A stretch of DNA of 5,093 nucleotides from RGIG426 sp045598965 (lineage in GTDB: Bacteria > Bacillota > Clostridia > Oscillospirales > Acutalibacteraceae), in assembly GCA_045598965.1 (NCBI GenBank), contig JAZRVH010000035.1, positions 1-5,093 on the forward strand. The letters run 5' to 3'. The translations under genes and the position numbers were made by a program. The notes beneath the pieces were generated by a model. The model did not search any database, had not been told where the DNA came from, and saw only the letters and a list, made by a program, of their open reading frames with translations. The number at the start of each line of letters is the position of its first letter. Position 1 is the stretch's first letter. Below, one piece after another: positions 1 through 5,093 of this stretch.

Positions 1-181
1 GCAAATCCGCAATATATTTGCGTAAAACCAACACGTCTTTCATGTTGATGGCACCGTCGCCGTTGCAATCGCCACGAATCTGTTGACCGTCGGTAAGCGG
101 CGTTGCCGCAGAACCGATGACAATCAACGACACGAGCATTGCTGCAATGACAAGCAATCGAGTGATATGATTTCGTTTCAT
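1..181 (-). CDS. Secreted dockerin-containing protein, N-terminal part (gene runs off the left edge)
   Basis: The first 60 codons of an exported protein are visible. Residues 1-8 (MKRNHITR) form a basic n-region, residues 9-25 a hydrophobic core, and a plausible signal peptidase site lies near GSAA (23-26). Directly after it comes one type I dockerin repeat: GDCNGDGAINMKD at 37-49 places calcium ligands at D38, N40, D42, N46 and D49 of an EF-hand-like loop, followed by the helix VLVLRKYIADL. Dockerins normally have two such repeats and bind cohesin modules on scaffoldins or cell-surface proteins; only the first repeat is inside the window. The start is fixed by AGAGG 8 nt upstream and by an in-frame stop just before the ATG. 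What follows the dockerin (enzyme, adhesin or nothing) cannot be seen. The dockerin sits at the N-terminus, whereas in most cellulosomal enzymes it is C-terminal. The gene has its own promoter (263-235). Confidence 0.88.
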   Translation of the reverse strand, partial: MKRNHITRLLVIAAMLVSLIVIGSAATPLTDGQQIRGDCNGDGAINMKDVLVLRKYIADL

Positions 182-234
182 CAATCCATCCTCTTTCTCA
201 ATTATTTTCCGAAAATCGGAGTTTGCACGATTTA

Positions 235-263
235 ACTATAACATACCTCTTTGAAAATGTCAA
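235..263 (-). promoter_or_regulatory. Sigma-A promoter of the dockerin-protein gene
   Basis: On the minus strand a perfect -35 box TTGACA (263-258) is followed after exactly 17 nt by the -10 box TATAGT (240-235), with an extended -10 TG one base upstream. Transcription would start near 228, giving a leader of about 47 nt before the ATG at 181. The -35 box lies inside a palindrome (247-267) and immediately after the U-tract of the preceding terminator. Confidence 0.85.
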
Positions 264-267
264 AGAG
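247..267. promoter_or_regulatory. Perfect palindrome over the -35 box, possible operator
   Basis: The arms CTCTTTGA (247-254) and TCAAAGAG (260-267) are perfect reverse complements separated by 5 nt. The site covers the whole -35 hexamer and the upstream part of the spacer, where a dimeric repressor would block RNA polymerase. No regulator gene is visible nearby, and the arms match no operator that I can name. The outer edge also overlaps the U-rich tail of the upstream terminator, so part of the symmetry could be coincidental. Confidence 0.4.
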
Positions 268-301
268 AAAAATCCCGATAACTGTCCGTTATCGGGATTT
301 T
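268..301 (-). terminator. Rho-independent terminator after the DUF6273 gene
   Basis: A perfect 14-bp stem (269-282 paired with 288-301, core CCCGATAAC/GTTATCGGG) encloses a 5-nt loop. On the minus strand it is followed by TTTTTCTCTTTG. It lies about 60 nt past the stop codon at 361 and is the natural end of the greA-lysS-OCD-DUF6273 unit. The 302-360 stretch between stop codon and stem holds nothing that I recognise. Confidence 0.9.
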
Positions 302-360
302 CACTCAATCCATCGTCTTCATCTGCTAAAACAAAGAGGGAAGTTGCCGATTCCCACAAA

Positions 361-1452
361 TTAGAAATGGTATTCCTTTGTAACAAAAGGACGTATTTGC
401 TTCAGCAATTCATCTCCACCATGTTTTTCAACATAAGTAATCAAAACCTCGGCAAAATGCTCTTTTTTGTTTTTGCGGGAACATAAAACCTTTCGTATTC
501 CTTTCTCGTTCGAAAACTCATAATGCGAATCACTCGCCACTTCGTTATCCAACGAAAATTTATCAAAAGTGTCGTCGTCATACCGGAATACGGATAAAAA
601 CCATTGGTTTCTATCATCCAGTTGAATTCGCATACGCCACTTTTTCTCGCTTACATCATACATGGAGGTTCTTCCGCCGGGTTTTCTTTCCATCGCAACG
701 TTATGATAACTCTTGATGTATTCCAGGGAATACGCCTCTCCTCCAGCCATCCCGGCAGAGCCTTTCGACATCAGACGGCCAGCTTTTACGAATCCTTTGG
801 TTAATTTTACCATTATGCACGGGCGAATCGTAAAATCGTGATGATAGATGTTTCTGCCGTGATACTGCACTTCTCCATTCGGCAGCACAGTTTTTGGATA
901 ATAGAGCGTTTCGGATACTTTTTCGGGAAGCAGCCACCATGCCGTGAAGTTGCTTTCGTCGTCAAACCCGAGAAGCACTTTTTCCTGTCCGCTCTTTTTG
1001 GACAAAAGATAGTCGGACGGCACTGCTTGTCTGTCTGCATTTTCCGGAAAAAACAACCGCACCTCATCTTCGGAAAGCAAAAACACCATATCAAAAAGAT
1101 AAGTTCCGTCTTCGGACGGCGTTTTTTTCGCCACTATGCGGGAGCGTTCATCCTCGTTAAACGCCTGATAATAAAAATCACCGTTGCACAGTTCACGTGC
1201 CTGCGACAATTTCCATGTCGAATACCACGGTTTTTCGCAGGCTTTTTCGCCGTCACAATAGCCGCTTCTTATCAAGCATTTTTCAGAAATCAAAAGAGCA
1301 ATGTCATGCTCAATGTCAAGGACTTTCCACGTTATCGGAAGGTCTACTCCCTCTACTCCTTGGGGGTATCTTCCAAATTGAATGCTATCGCCCACTGCGA
1401 TGCATTTACGTGATTTCCGCAGGCAATTGAACTTCTCGTTTTTGTTTTCCAT
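361..1452 (-). CDS. DUF6273 domain protein, 363 aa, cytoplasmic, function unknown
   Basis: The N-terminal part (about 20-217) shows the hallmarks of DUF6273, a domain common in gut Clostridia: FGRYPQ (26-31), PITWKVLD (39-46), ALLISEKCL (52-60), a YSTW segment (77-80) where the family usually has a W-x-x-S/T-like stretch, VFLLSEDEVRLFF (123-135), AWWLLP (171-176; relatives often have WWLRSP) and the closing TIRPCIMVKL (208-217; relatives usually have a VRP-type motif). No biochemical role of the domain is known to me. Residues 220-363 are not recognised; they are polar and charged, with an acidic stretch (YDDDTFDK, 291-298) and a basic one (RKNKK, 326-330). There is no signal peptide or membrane segment, so it should be cytoplasmic. 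The ATG has AAAGG about 9 nt upstream. It follows the OCD-family gene by 56 nt with no convincing promoter between, and a strong terminator follows it. The family call is fairly safe; the function is open. Confidence 0.8.
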   Translation of the reverse strand: MENKNEKFNCLRKSRKCIAVGDSIQFGRYPQGVEGVDLPITWKVLDIEHDIALLISEKCLIRSGYCDGEKACEKPWYSTWKLSQARELCNGDFYYQAFNEDERSRIVAKKTPSEDGTYLFDMVFLLSEDEVRLFFPENADRQAVPSDYLLSKKSGQEKVLLGFDDESNFTAWWLLPEKVSETLYYPKTVLPNGEVQYHGRNIYHHDFTIRPCIMVKLTKGFVKAGRLMSKGSAGMAGGEAYSLEYIKSYHNVAMERKPGGRTSMYDVSEKKWRMRIQLDDRNQWFLSVFRYDDDTFDKFSLDNEVASDSHYEFSNEKGIRKVLCSRKNKKEHFAEVLITYVEKHGGDELLKQIRPFVTKEYHF

Positions 1453-1508
1453 CGGAAGCTACCTTTCTTATGTCGTAGTACCTAATCCAACAACAAACAG
1501 GGCATCCC

Positions 1509-2468
1509 TTACGGTTCAATCCAAAAACGGGTGGTCGGCATTTGCATATCCGTATCCAACCCGATGCCACGCTCCATCGCCATCAAGTACACCTTGTACG
1601 CCGCATAAACATCATGAAGAGCAATGCCGCCGCAATAAGCGAGAATGCGTTCCTCATCGGAAGACCGGCCCTCTTTTTCTCCTTTTTCTACCGCACTAAC
1701 CTCCACCGCTTTATGCTTGAATTGGTCATAATAGCGGTAGGATTTCACGTGTTCAAAGTCGTCGACAATCAGTTTGTCAAACACCAAATCGCAATTTTGG
1801 AAGCCGGACGTCTGAATGGGAATTACCAAACAGCCGGGCTTGAATACGCTTTCATCCGCAAAACAATCACGGGCATAGCCGACCGCAGAAACAACAACAT
1901 CGCAAGAGCAGATATCCTCATAGCTGTCGACGATTTCGTAGGTAAATTGCGAAAAACGAGAATTCCGTTTAATGAATTCCTCAGCCTGGTCTTTATACCG
2001 CAGCACTTTGATAACCATCTTTTCTTTGTAGAGGTTTCCCACAAAGTGCATATACGCATCCGCCGCAATGCCAAGACCCATAATGCCCATCGTTTGGGTG
2101 TTGGATTTTTTGTAATTCAAAAAGGAGTGTGCCGCCGTAGCACCGGTACGCATATTGGTAATCCAAATACCGTCGCACACCGCCAAAAGCCCCATTTTCG
2201 AGCAGTTTTGTATCATAATATTGGAGTTGCGAGCCGGAATTCCGTCACGGTCATCCACGTTGCGAGCAATAAATTTCACGCCCGCAAGATCCAACTGCGG
2301 CAACACGCACGGCATCGTAATATACCGTCCGGAATTGCCTTGCCACATTTTCACCTTGGCAGGCAAAATACACTCATCCTTAAATTGCCAAACATCGTTA
2401 CACCAACCATAAAACTCAACAGGGTCGATGTGCATTTCGTTGATGGTTTTGAAGTCTAAAATTTTCAC
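1509..2468 (-). CDS. Ornithine cyclodeaminase/mu-crystallin family NAD(P)-dependent oxidoreductase, 319 aa, atypical active site
   Basis: Family marks in order: MPCVLP (52-57), AGVKFI with the substrate-binding lysine K65, the RTGAT motif with R107, a Rossmann dinucleotide loop GIMGLG (128-133), VVVSAVG (191-197), FKPG (209-212) and the C-terminal GGIALHDVYAAYKVYLMAMERGIG (280-303). The length suits the family, which includes ornithine and lysine cyclodeaminases, alanine dehydrogenase and ketimine reductases. Aligned from memory with Pseudomonas ornithine cyclodeaminase, Lys69 and Arg112 are kept, but Glu56 becomes I50 and catalytic Asp228 (in GGDCPG) becomes S221 (in QTSGFQ), so ornithine cyclodeamination is doubtful. 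R157 and K159 after the second strand replace the acidic NAD-ribose contact and suggest NADP(H). The start is GTG with AGAGGG 11 nt upstream; an ATG at codon 12 is possible. It lies 89 nt behind lysS with no clear promoter or terminator between. Confidence 0.87.
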   Translation of the reverse strand: MKILDFKTINEMHIDPVEFYGWCNDVWQFKDECILPAKVKMWQGNSGRYITMPCVLPQLDLAGVKFIARNVDDRDGIPARNSNIMIQNCSKMGLLAVCDGIWITNMRTGATAAHSFLNYKKSNTQTMGIMGLGIAADAYMHFVGNLYKEKMVIKVLRYKDQAEEFIKRNSRFSQFTYEIVDSYEDICSCDVVVSAVGYARDCFADESVFKPGCLVIPIQTSGFQNCDLVFDKLIVDDFEHVKSYRYYDQFKHKAVEVSAVEKGEKEGRSSDEERILAYCGGIALHDVYAAYKVYLMAMERGIGLDTDMQMPTTRFWIEP

Positions 2469-2479
2469 AGTACTCTCAT

Positions 2480-2485
2480 CCCTCT
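2480..2485 (-). promoter_or_regulatory. Ribosome binding site of the OCD-family gene
   Basis: AGAGGG lies 11 nt before a GTG start, a little farther than usual. An ATG inside this spacer opens only a four-codon reading frame ending in TGA that overlaps the GTG, so GTG is the best start. The 89-nt gap to lysS otherwise holds only A-rich sequence and a 4-bp hairpin. Confidence 0.55.
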
Positions 2486-2557
2486 TTTATGTATTTCGTT
2501 TGCGGTTTGTTCTTTCGATTTTGTACAATCACTTATCAACAAGCGTGTGCTTCTCGC

Positions 2558-4171
2558 TTATTCAATCGTCTTCATCGTCGGGAACAACAGCACGTCACGG
2601 ATAGCGGGACTGTCGGTGAGCAACATCGTCAAACGGTCAATGCCGTAGCCGATACCGCCCGTCGGTGCCATACCGATTTCGAGGGCATTTAAGAAATCCT
2701 CGTCGGTGTGGTTGGCTTCCTCGTCTCCCATATCCGCCAAAGCATCTTGTGCCTTAAAACGCTCTCGCTGGTCAATGGGATCATTGAGCTCGGAGTAGGC
2801 ATTACACATCTCCCATCCGTTGATAAACAGTTCAAATCTCTCCACATAGCCCTCTTTGTCCGGCTTTTTCTTGGTCAGCGGGGAAATTTCGATCGGATGG
2901 TCCATGATAAACGTGGGTTGCAACAAATGCTCCTCCACAAATTCCTCAAAGAACAAGTTGAGAATATCGCCTTTTTTATGATGCTCCTCATACTCAACGT
3001 GCTTTTCGTCCGCAATCTTTTTGGCGGCGGCCGTGTCGGGGATTTCGTCAAAATCCACGCCGGCATACTGTTTCACAGCATCAATCATCGTAAGGCGAGC
3101 AAAGGGTTTTCCGAAATCCAATTCCAAATCGCCGTATTTGAACGTGGTCGTCCCCAGCACCTCTTGAGCTATATGGCGGAACATATTTTCCGTCAAATCC
3201 ATCATACCGTAATAGTCGGTATACGCTTGATACAGCTCCATGAGCGTGAATTCCGGATTGTGGCGGGTATCCAATCCCTCGTTACGGAACACACGTCCGA
3301 TTTCATATACCCGTTCCAAACCGCCGACAATCAGGCGTTTGAGATACAGCTCCAGCGAAATACGCAGTTTCAAGTCCTCATCCAGTGCGTTAAAGTGGGT
3401 TTCAAAGGGACGTGCCGCCGCACCGCCGGCGTTGGCAACCAGCATGGGAGTTTCCACTTCCATAAAGCCCTGCCCATCCAAATAGCGACGAATGGAGCTC
3501 AAAATCTTAGAGCGTTTGATAAAGGTGTTTTTCGCATCCTCATTCATAATAAGGTCGACATAACGCTGACGATAACGGATATCCGTGTTGGTGAGGCCGT
3601 GGTATTTTTCCGGCAAAATCTGCAACGATTTGCACAGCAAAGTGATCCCCTCGGCGTGAATGGAGATTTCGCCCATTTTGGTGCGGAACACAAAGCCTTT
3701 TACGCCGATAATATCGCCCACATCGTATTTTTTGAAATCCGCATACGGCTCCTCACCCAGCGAATCACGTGACACATAAATCTGGATGTTTCCGAGCTTG
3801 TCCTGCACGTTGCAGAACGACGCTTTGCCCATCACACGTTTAGACATCATACGTCCCGCAATGCTGACAGAAATGGGCTTGGCATCCATAACCTCACGGC
3901 GAGCCTGGTAGTAGGTGTTAATCGCCTCTCGTTTCTCTTCTTCCGACATTCCGTCAGTGTTCGGAGCCGGTTTACCCTCCATCAGCTCCGCCTCCAACGT
4001 CTCGTAAGCAGCTTTGGCCTCGGAAGAGTGGGTCGTTTGGTCATATTTGGTAATCACAAACGGATCTTTTCCTGCCGCCTGCAAGTTCGCCAACTTTTCT
4101 CGACGTACTTTCAACAACTGGTTCAAATCTTGGGTCGTTTCCGCTTGCGGATTTTTTTGCGTATCGCTCAT
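2558..4171 (-). CDS. lysS: Lysyl-tRNA synthetase, class II, 537 aa
   Basis: It activates lysine with ATP and charges tRNA-Lys in the cytoplasm. The N-terminal OB-fold anticodon-binding domain is visible around 99-180 (SVSIAGRMMSKRVMGKASF). The class II catalytic core has motif 1 at 235-257 (GFMEVETPML, then GGAAARPF), motif 2 at 287-310 (RVYEIGRVFRNEG, then HNPEFT with R296, E298 and H304) and motif 3 at 501-530 (APTGGIGYGIDRL with R513, then IRDVLLFP). The lysine-pocket signature FINGWEMCNAYSELNDP is at 449-465. Typical bacterial LysRS has about 495-505 residues; the extra length lies mostly between the N-terminal helix and the OB-fold, roughly 60-98, in a charged, helix-prone stretch. The ATG has GGAGG 7 nt upstream. 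The adjacency to greA is common in Firmicutes. A terminator-like hairpin stands just upstream with no room for a separate promoter, so expression probably depends on read-through from greA. Confidence 0.98.
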   Translation of the reverse strand: MSDTQKNPQAETTQDLNQLLKVRREKLANLQAAGKDPFVITKYDQTTHSSEAKAAYETLEAELMEGKPAPNTDGMSEEEKREAINTYYQARREVMDAKPISVSIAGRMMSKRVMGKASFCNVQDKLGNIQIYVSRDSLGEEPYADFKKYDVGDIIGVKGFVFRTKMGEISIHAEGITLLCKSLQILPEKYHGLTNTDIRYRQRYVDLIMNEDAKNTFIKRSKILSSIRRYLDGQGFMEVETPMLVANAGGAAARPFETHFNALDEDLKLRISLELYLKRLIVGGLERVYEIGRVFRNEGLDTRHNPEFTLMELYQAYTDYYGMMDLTENMFRHIAQEVLGTTTFKYGDLELDFGKPFARLTMIDAVKQYAGVDFDEIPDTAAAKKIADEKHVEYEEHHKKGDILNLFFEEFVEEHLLQPTFIMDHPIEISPLTKKKPDKEGYVERFELFINGWEMCNAYSELNDPIDQRERFKAQDALADMGDEEANHTDEDFLNALEIGMAPTGGIGYGIDRLTMLLTDSPAIRDVLLFPTMKTIE

Positions 4172-4193
4172 TGTAATTCCTCCGTTTTTTCAG

Positions 4194-4228
4194 AAAAAGG
4201 CGGCAAACGGATTGCCGTCGCCGCCTTT
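4194..4228 (-). terminator. Strong hairpin with U-tract between greA and lysS (terminator or attenuator)
   Basis: On the minus strand the arms AAAGGCGGC (4228-4220) and GCCGCCTTT (4204-4196) pair over 9 bp. An inner ACGG/CCGT helix with a 4-nt loop stacks on top, and TTTTT (4198-4194) follows. It starts about 17 nt after the greA stop codon and ends 10 nt before the lysS Shine-Dalgarno. In shape it is a standard intrinsic terminator, yet a gene follows immediately, so it is more likely to reduce lysS expression than to end the operon. Confidence 0.85.
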
Positions 4229-4245
4229 CGGGATAGTCGTTTCTC

Positions 4246-4722
4246 TTATTTAGAGATTTTCATCACCTTGTAGTTCACGGCACCACGGGGAGTTTCCACT
4301 TCCACCACGTCGCCTACACGGTGACCGAGCAACGCTTTGCCCACCGGGCAATCGTCTGAAATCATACCGTTGAGCGGGTCAGCCTCCAGCGGGCCAACCA
4401 GGCGATACTCCATCGCTTTTTTCGCACCCTCAACCTGCACCTTGACTTTGGAGCCAACGTGAATCATTTCGTTGCTCAGTTCGCTCTCGTCCAAAATACG
4501 AACGTGCTTGAGTTGTTCTTCGAGCTCGGCAATTCTGCCCTCAACTTGAGCCTGTTCGTTCTTCGCCTCGTCATACTCGCTGTTTTCCGAAAGGTCACCA
4601 AAAGAACGAGCCGTTTCAATCTTATCGGCAATCTCCTGGCGTTTAACAGTTTTCAGTTCTTCCAGCTCTTTTTCAAGACGCTCTTTACCTTCGGCACTAA
4701 TCAGAATTTCTTTTACAGCCAC
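4246..4722 (-). CDS. greA: Transcription elongation factor GreA, 158 aa
   Basis: GreA enters the secondary channel of RNA polymerase and stimulates cleavage of the 3' end of backtracked transcripts. The N-terminal antiparallel coiled coil (about 10-75) carries the tip motif GDLSENSEYDEAK (42-54), with the acidic pair D43 and E46 that coordinates the catalytic magnesium. The C-terminal FKBP-like domain (about 85-158) ends with ISDDCPVGKALLGHRVGD (121-138), a family hallmark. Length is normal for GreA. I chose the GTG at 4722 because AGGTGG lies 7 nt upstream and the resulting N-terminus (MAVKEILIS) matches the family; an in-frame ATG at 4758 would add 12 residues foreign to GreA and has no ribosome binding site. 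It is the first gene of the likely greA-lysS-OCD-DUF6273 unit, with a consensus promoter of its own. Confidence 0.97.
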   Translation of the reverse strand: MAVKEILISAEGKERLEKELEELKTVKRQEIADKIETARSFGDLSENSEYDEAKNEQAQVEGRIAELEEQLKHVRILDESELSNEMIHVGSKVKVQVEGAKKAMEYRLVGPLEADPLNGMISDDCPVGKALLGHRVGDVVEVETPRGAVNYKVMKISK

Positions 4723-4729
4723 GTCAATT

Positions 4730-4735
4730 CCACCT
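4730..4735 (-). promoter_or_regulatory. greA ribosome binding site, decides the GTG start
   Basis: AGGTGG lies 7 nt before the GTG at 4722-4720. No comparable purine-rich site precedes the alternative ATG at 4758, so this site decides the start. Confidence 0.75.
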
Positions 4736-4784
4736 ATTCTCTGAAAAAATCTTTGCACACCTGTGCGGTCATCATACGGATAAT

Positions 4785-4814
4785 ATTATACACGCATACC
4801 TGCCCACTTGTCAA
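4785..4814 (-). promoter_or_regulatory. Consensus sigma-A promoter of greA
   Basis: Perfect TTGACA (4814-4809) and perfect TATAAT (4790-4785) are separated by 18 nt, one more than the optimum. The start point would be near 4778, giving a leader of about 55 nt. A small hairpin, GCACA-GG-TGTGC (4765-4754), and a T6 run lie in that leader. This is the only clear promoter that can serve greA, lysS and the two genes behind them. Confidence 0.9.
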
Positions 4815-4835
4815 GTATTCCCAACAAAAGAAAAT

Positions 4836-4876
4836 AAAAAGAAAAACGGGTAAGCTCAAATGAACTTACCCGTTTT
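4836..4876 (-). terminator. Rho-independent terminator after the surface-anchor gene
   Basis: A perfect 12-bp stem (AAAACGGGTAAG at 4843-4854 with CTTACCCGTTTT at 4865-4876) has a 10-nt loop. On the minus strand it is followed by TTTTTCTTTTTATTTTC, a long U-rich tail. It lies 54 nt after the stop codon at 4931 and about 20 nt before the -35 box of greA, insulating greA from the gene upstream. The gap between stop codon and stem contains nothing else that I recognise. Confidence 0.92.
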
Positions 4877-4930
4877 GTTTGCGATTTATTCCAGTGCCAT
4901 TGGACTAAATCTTATCCCTTTCGGCAAAAA

Positions 4931-5093
4931 TTACTTTTTGCGAGCAAAGGTCAGGACAGCAGCGGAAGCAGCGGCCAAGACGATGGCAGCAGCCGGAACA
5001 ACGGAACCGGTAGCCGGGGCAACCGGGCCAGCAGTGGTGCCGGTGGTAGCCGGAGCGTCGGTAGCGGTAGCTTCGGTAGCCTCAGTCTCGGAA
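4931..5093 (-). CDS. Cell-surface protein, C-terminal end with stalk and sortase-like anchor (gene runs off the right edge)
   Basis: Only the last 53 codons are visible. They begin with an Ala/Thr-rich linker with TEAT/ATTG-type low complexity (about the first 22 residues). Next come APVAPATGS-like residues with a PATG motif, a hydrophobic stretch from VVPAAAIVLA to AVLTFA (about 20 residues) and the terminal RKK. This order (stalk, xPxTG-like motif, membrane span, positive tail) is that of Gram-positive cell-wall sorting signals, although PATG lacks the leucine of canonical LPxTG; it may instead be a plain C-terminal membrane anchor. Codon use is strongly biased (14 of 17 Ala are GCT, most Thr are ACC), unlike the neighbouring genes, which fits a highly expressed surface protein. 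The domain that carries the function is outside the window. Confidence 0.75.
   Translation of the reverse strand, partial: SETEATEATATDAPATTGTTAGPVAPATGSVVPAAAIVLAAASAAVLTFARKK

Noticed and set aside
1499..1509. AGGG-CAT-CCCT mini-hairpin at the end of the OCD-family gene, considered as a terminator
   Set aside because: Only four base pairs, overlapping the stop codon, and the following sequence is not a proper U-tract.
1542..2459. Long plus-strand reading frame (305 codons) opposite the OCD-family gene
   Set aside because: It mirrors a well-supported family member in another frame, has no domain that I recognise, and is rich in His, Ile and Asn as expected from antisense reading.
2541..2552. 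AAGC-GTGT-GCTT hairpin after lysS, considered as a terminator
   Set aside because: Four base pairs, half of them A-T, with no U-tract; far weaker than the three clear terminators of this window.
2469..2557. Possible promoter between lysS and the OCD-family gene
   Set aside because: TTGATA/TTGTTG-like hexamers occur, but none has a -10 box at 16-18 nt spacing.
2708..3772. Long plus-strand reading frame (354 codons) opposite lysS
   Set aside because: The opposite strand carries unmistakable LysRS motifs throughout; the plus frame shows no known domain.
4172..4245. T-box or lysine riboswitch upstream of lysS
   Set aside because: The gap is only 74 nt and is filled by the terminator hairpin; both element types need far more sequence.
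4723..4758. Longer greA start at the ATG at 4758
   Set aside because: It would add MQRFFQRIGGID, which is foreign to GreA, lacks a ribosome binding site and falls in the leader hairpin; the GTG at 4722 has AGGTGG at good distance.

Overview
The window reads as ordinary chromosomal DNA of an anaerobic, low-to-moderate-GC Gram-positive bacterium of the class Clostridia, probably an Oscillospiraceae/Ruminococcaceae-type gut or rumen organism. The grounds are a secreted protein with a type I dockerin repeat at the left edge, a DUF6273 protein (a domain familiar from gut Clostridia), a sortase-like C-terminal anchor at the right edge, the greA-lysS gene pair, and consensus TTGACA/TATAAT promoters with GGAGG-type ribosome binding sites. 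This placement is inference; no rRNA or species-specific marker is present.

All supported genes lie on the minus strand, so transcription runs from high to low coordinates. From the right: (1) the last 53 codons of a surface protein with an Ala/Thr/Pro-rich stalk, a PATG motif, a hydrophobic segment and a basic tail (5093-4931), followed by a strong terminator (4876-4836); (2) a perfect-hexamer promoter (4814-4785) driving greA (4722-4246, GTG start); (3) a strong terminator-like hairpin (4228-4194) directly between greA and lysS; (4) lysS, class II lysyl-tRNA synthetase (4171-2558), about 38 residues longer than usual; (5) an ornithine cyclodeaminase/mu-crystallin family oxidoreductase (2468-1509, GTG start); (6) a cytoplasmic DUF6273 protein with an unrecognised C-terminal half (1452-361); (7) a terminator (301-268); (8) a strong promoter (263-235) with a palindrome over its -35 box; and (9) the first 60 codons of a secreted dockerin protein (181-1).

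No convincing promoter or terminator was found between lysS, the OCD-family gene and the DUF6273 gene. The simplest reading is one transcription unit of about 4.5 kb, greA-lysS-OCD-DUF6273, started at the greA promoter, reduced by the hairpin after greA and ended at 301-268. GreA (transcript-cleavage factor) and LysRS (tRNA charging) are housekeeping. The OCD-family enzyme would act on an amino acid or imine, but two catalytic residues of true ornithine cyclodeaminase appear to be missing, so its reaction is open. The flanking genes encode extracytoplasmic proteins and are separated by terminators.

I see no phage, transposon, CRISPR, RNA gene or obvious new multi-gene system. The points most worth a second look are the greA/lysS internal terminator, the atypical active site of the OCD-family enzyme, and the palindrome at the dockerin-gene promoter.
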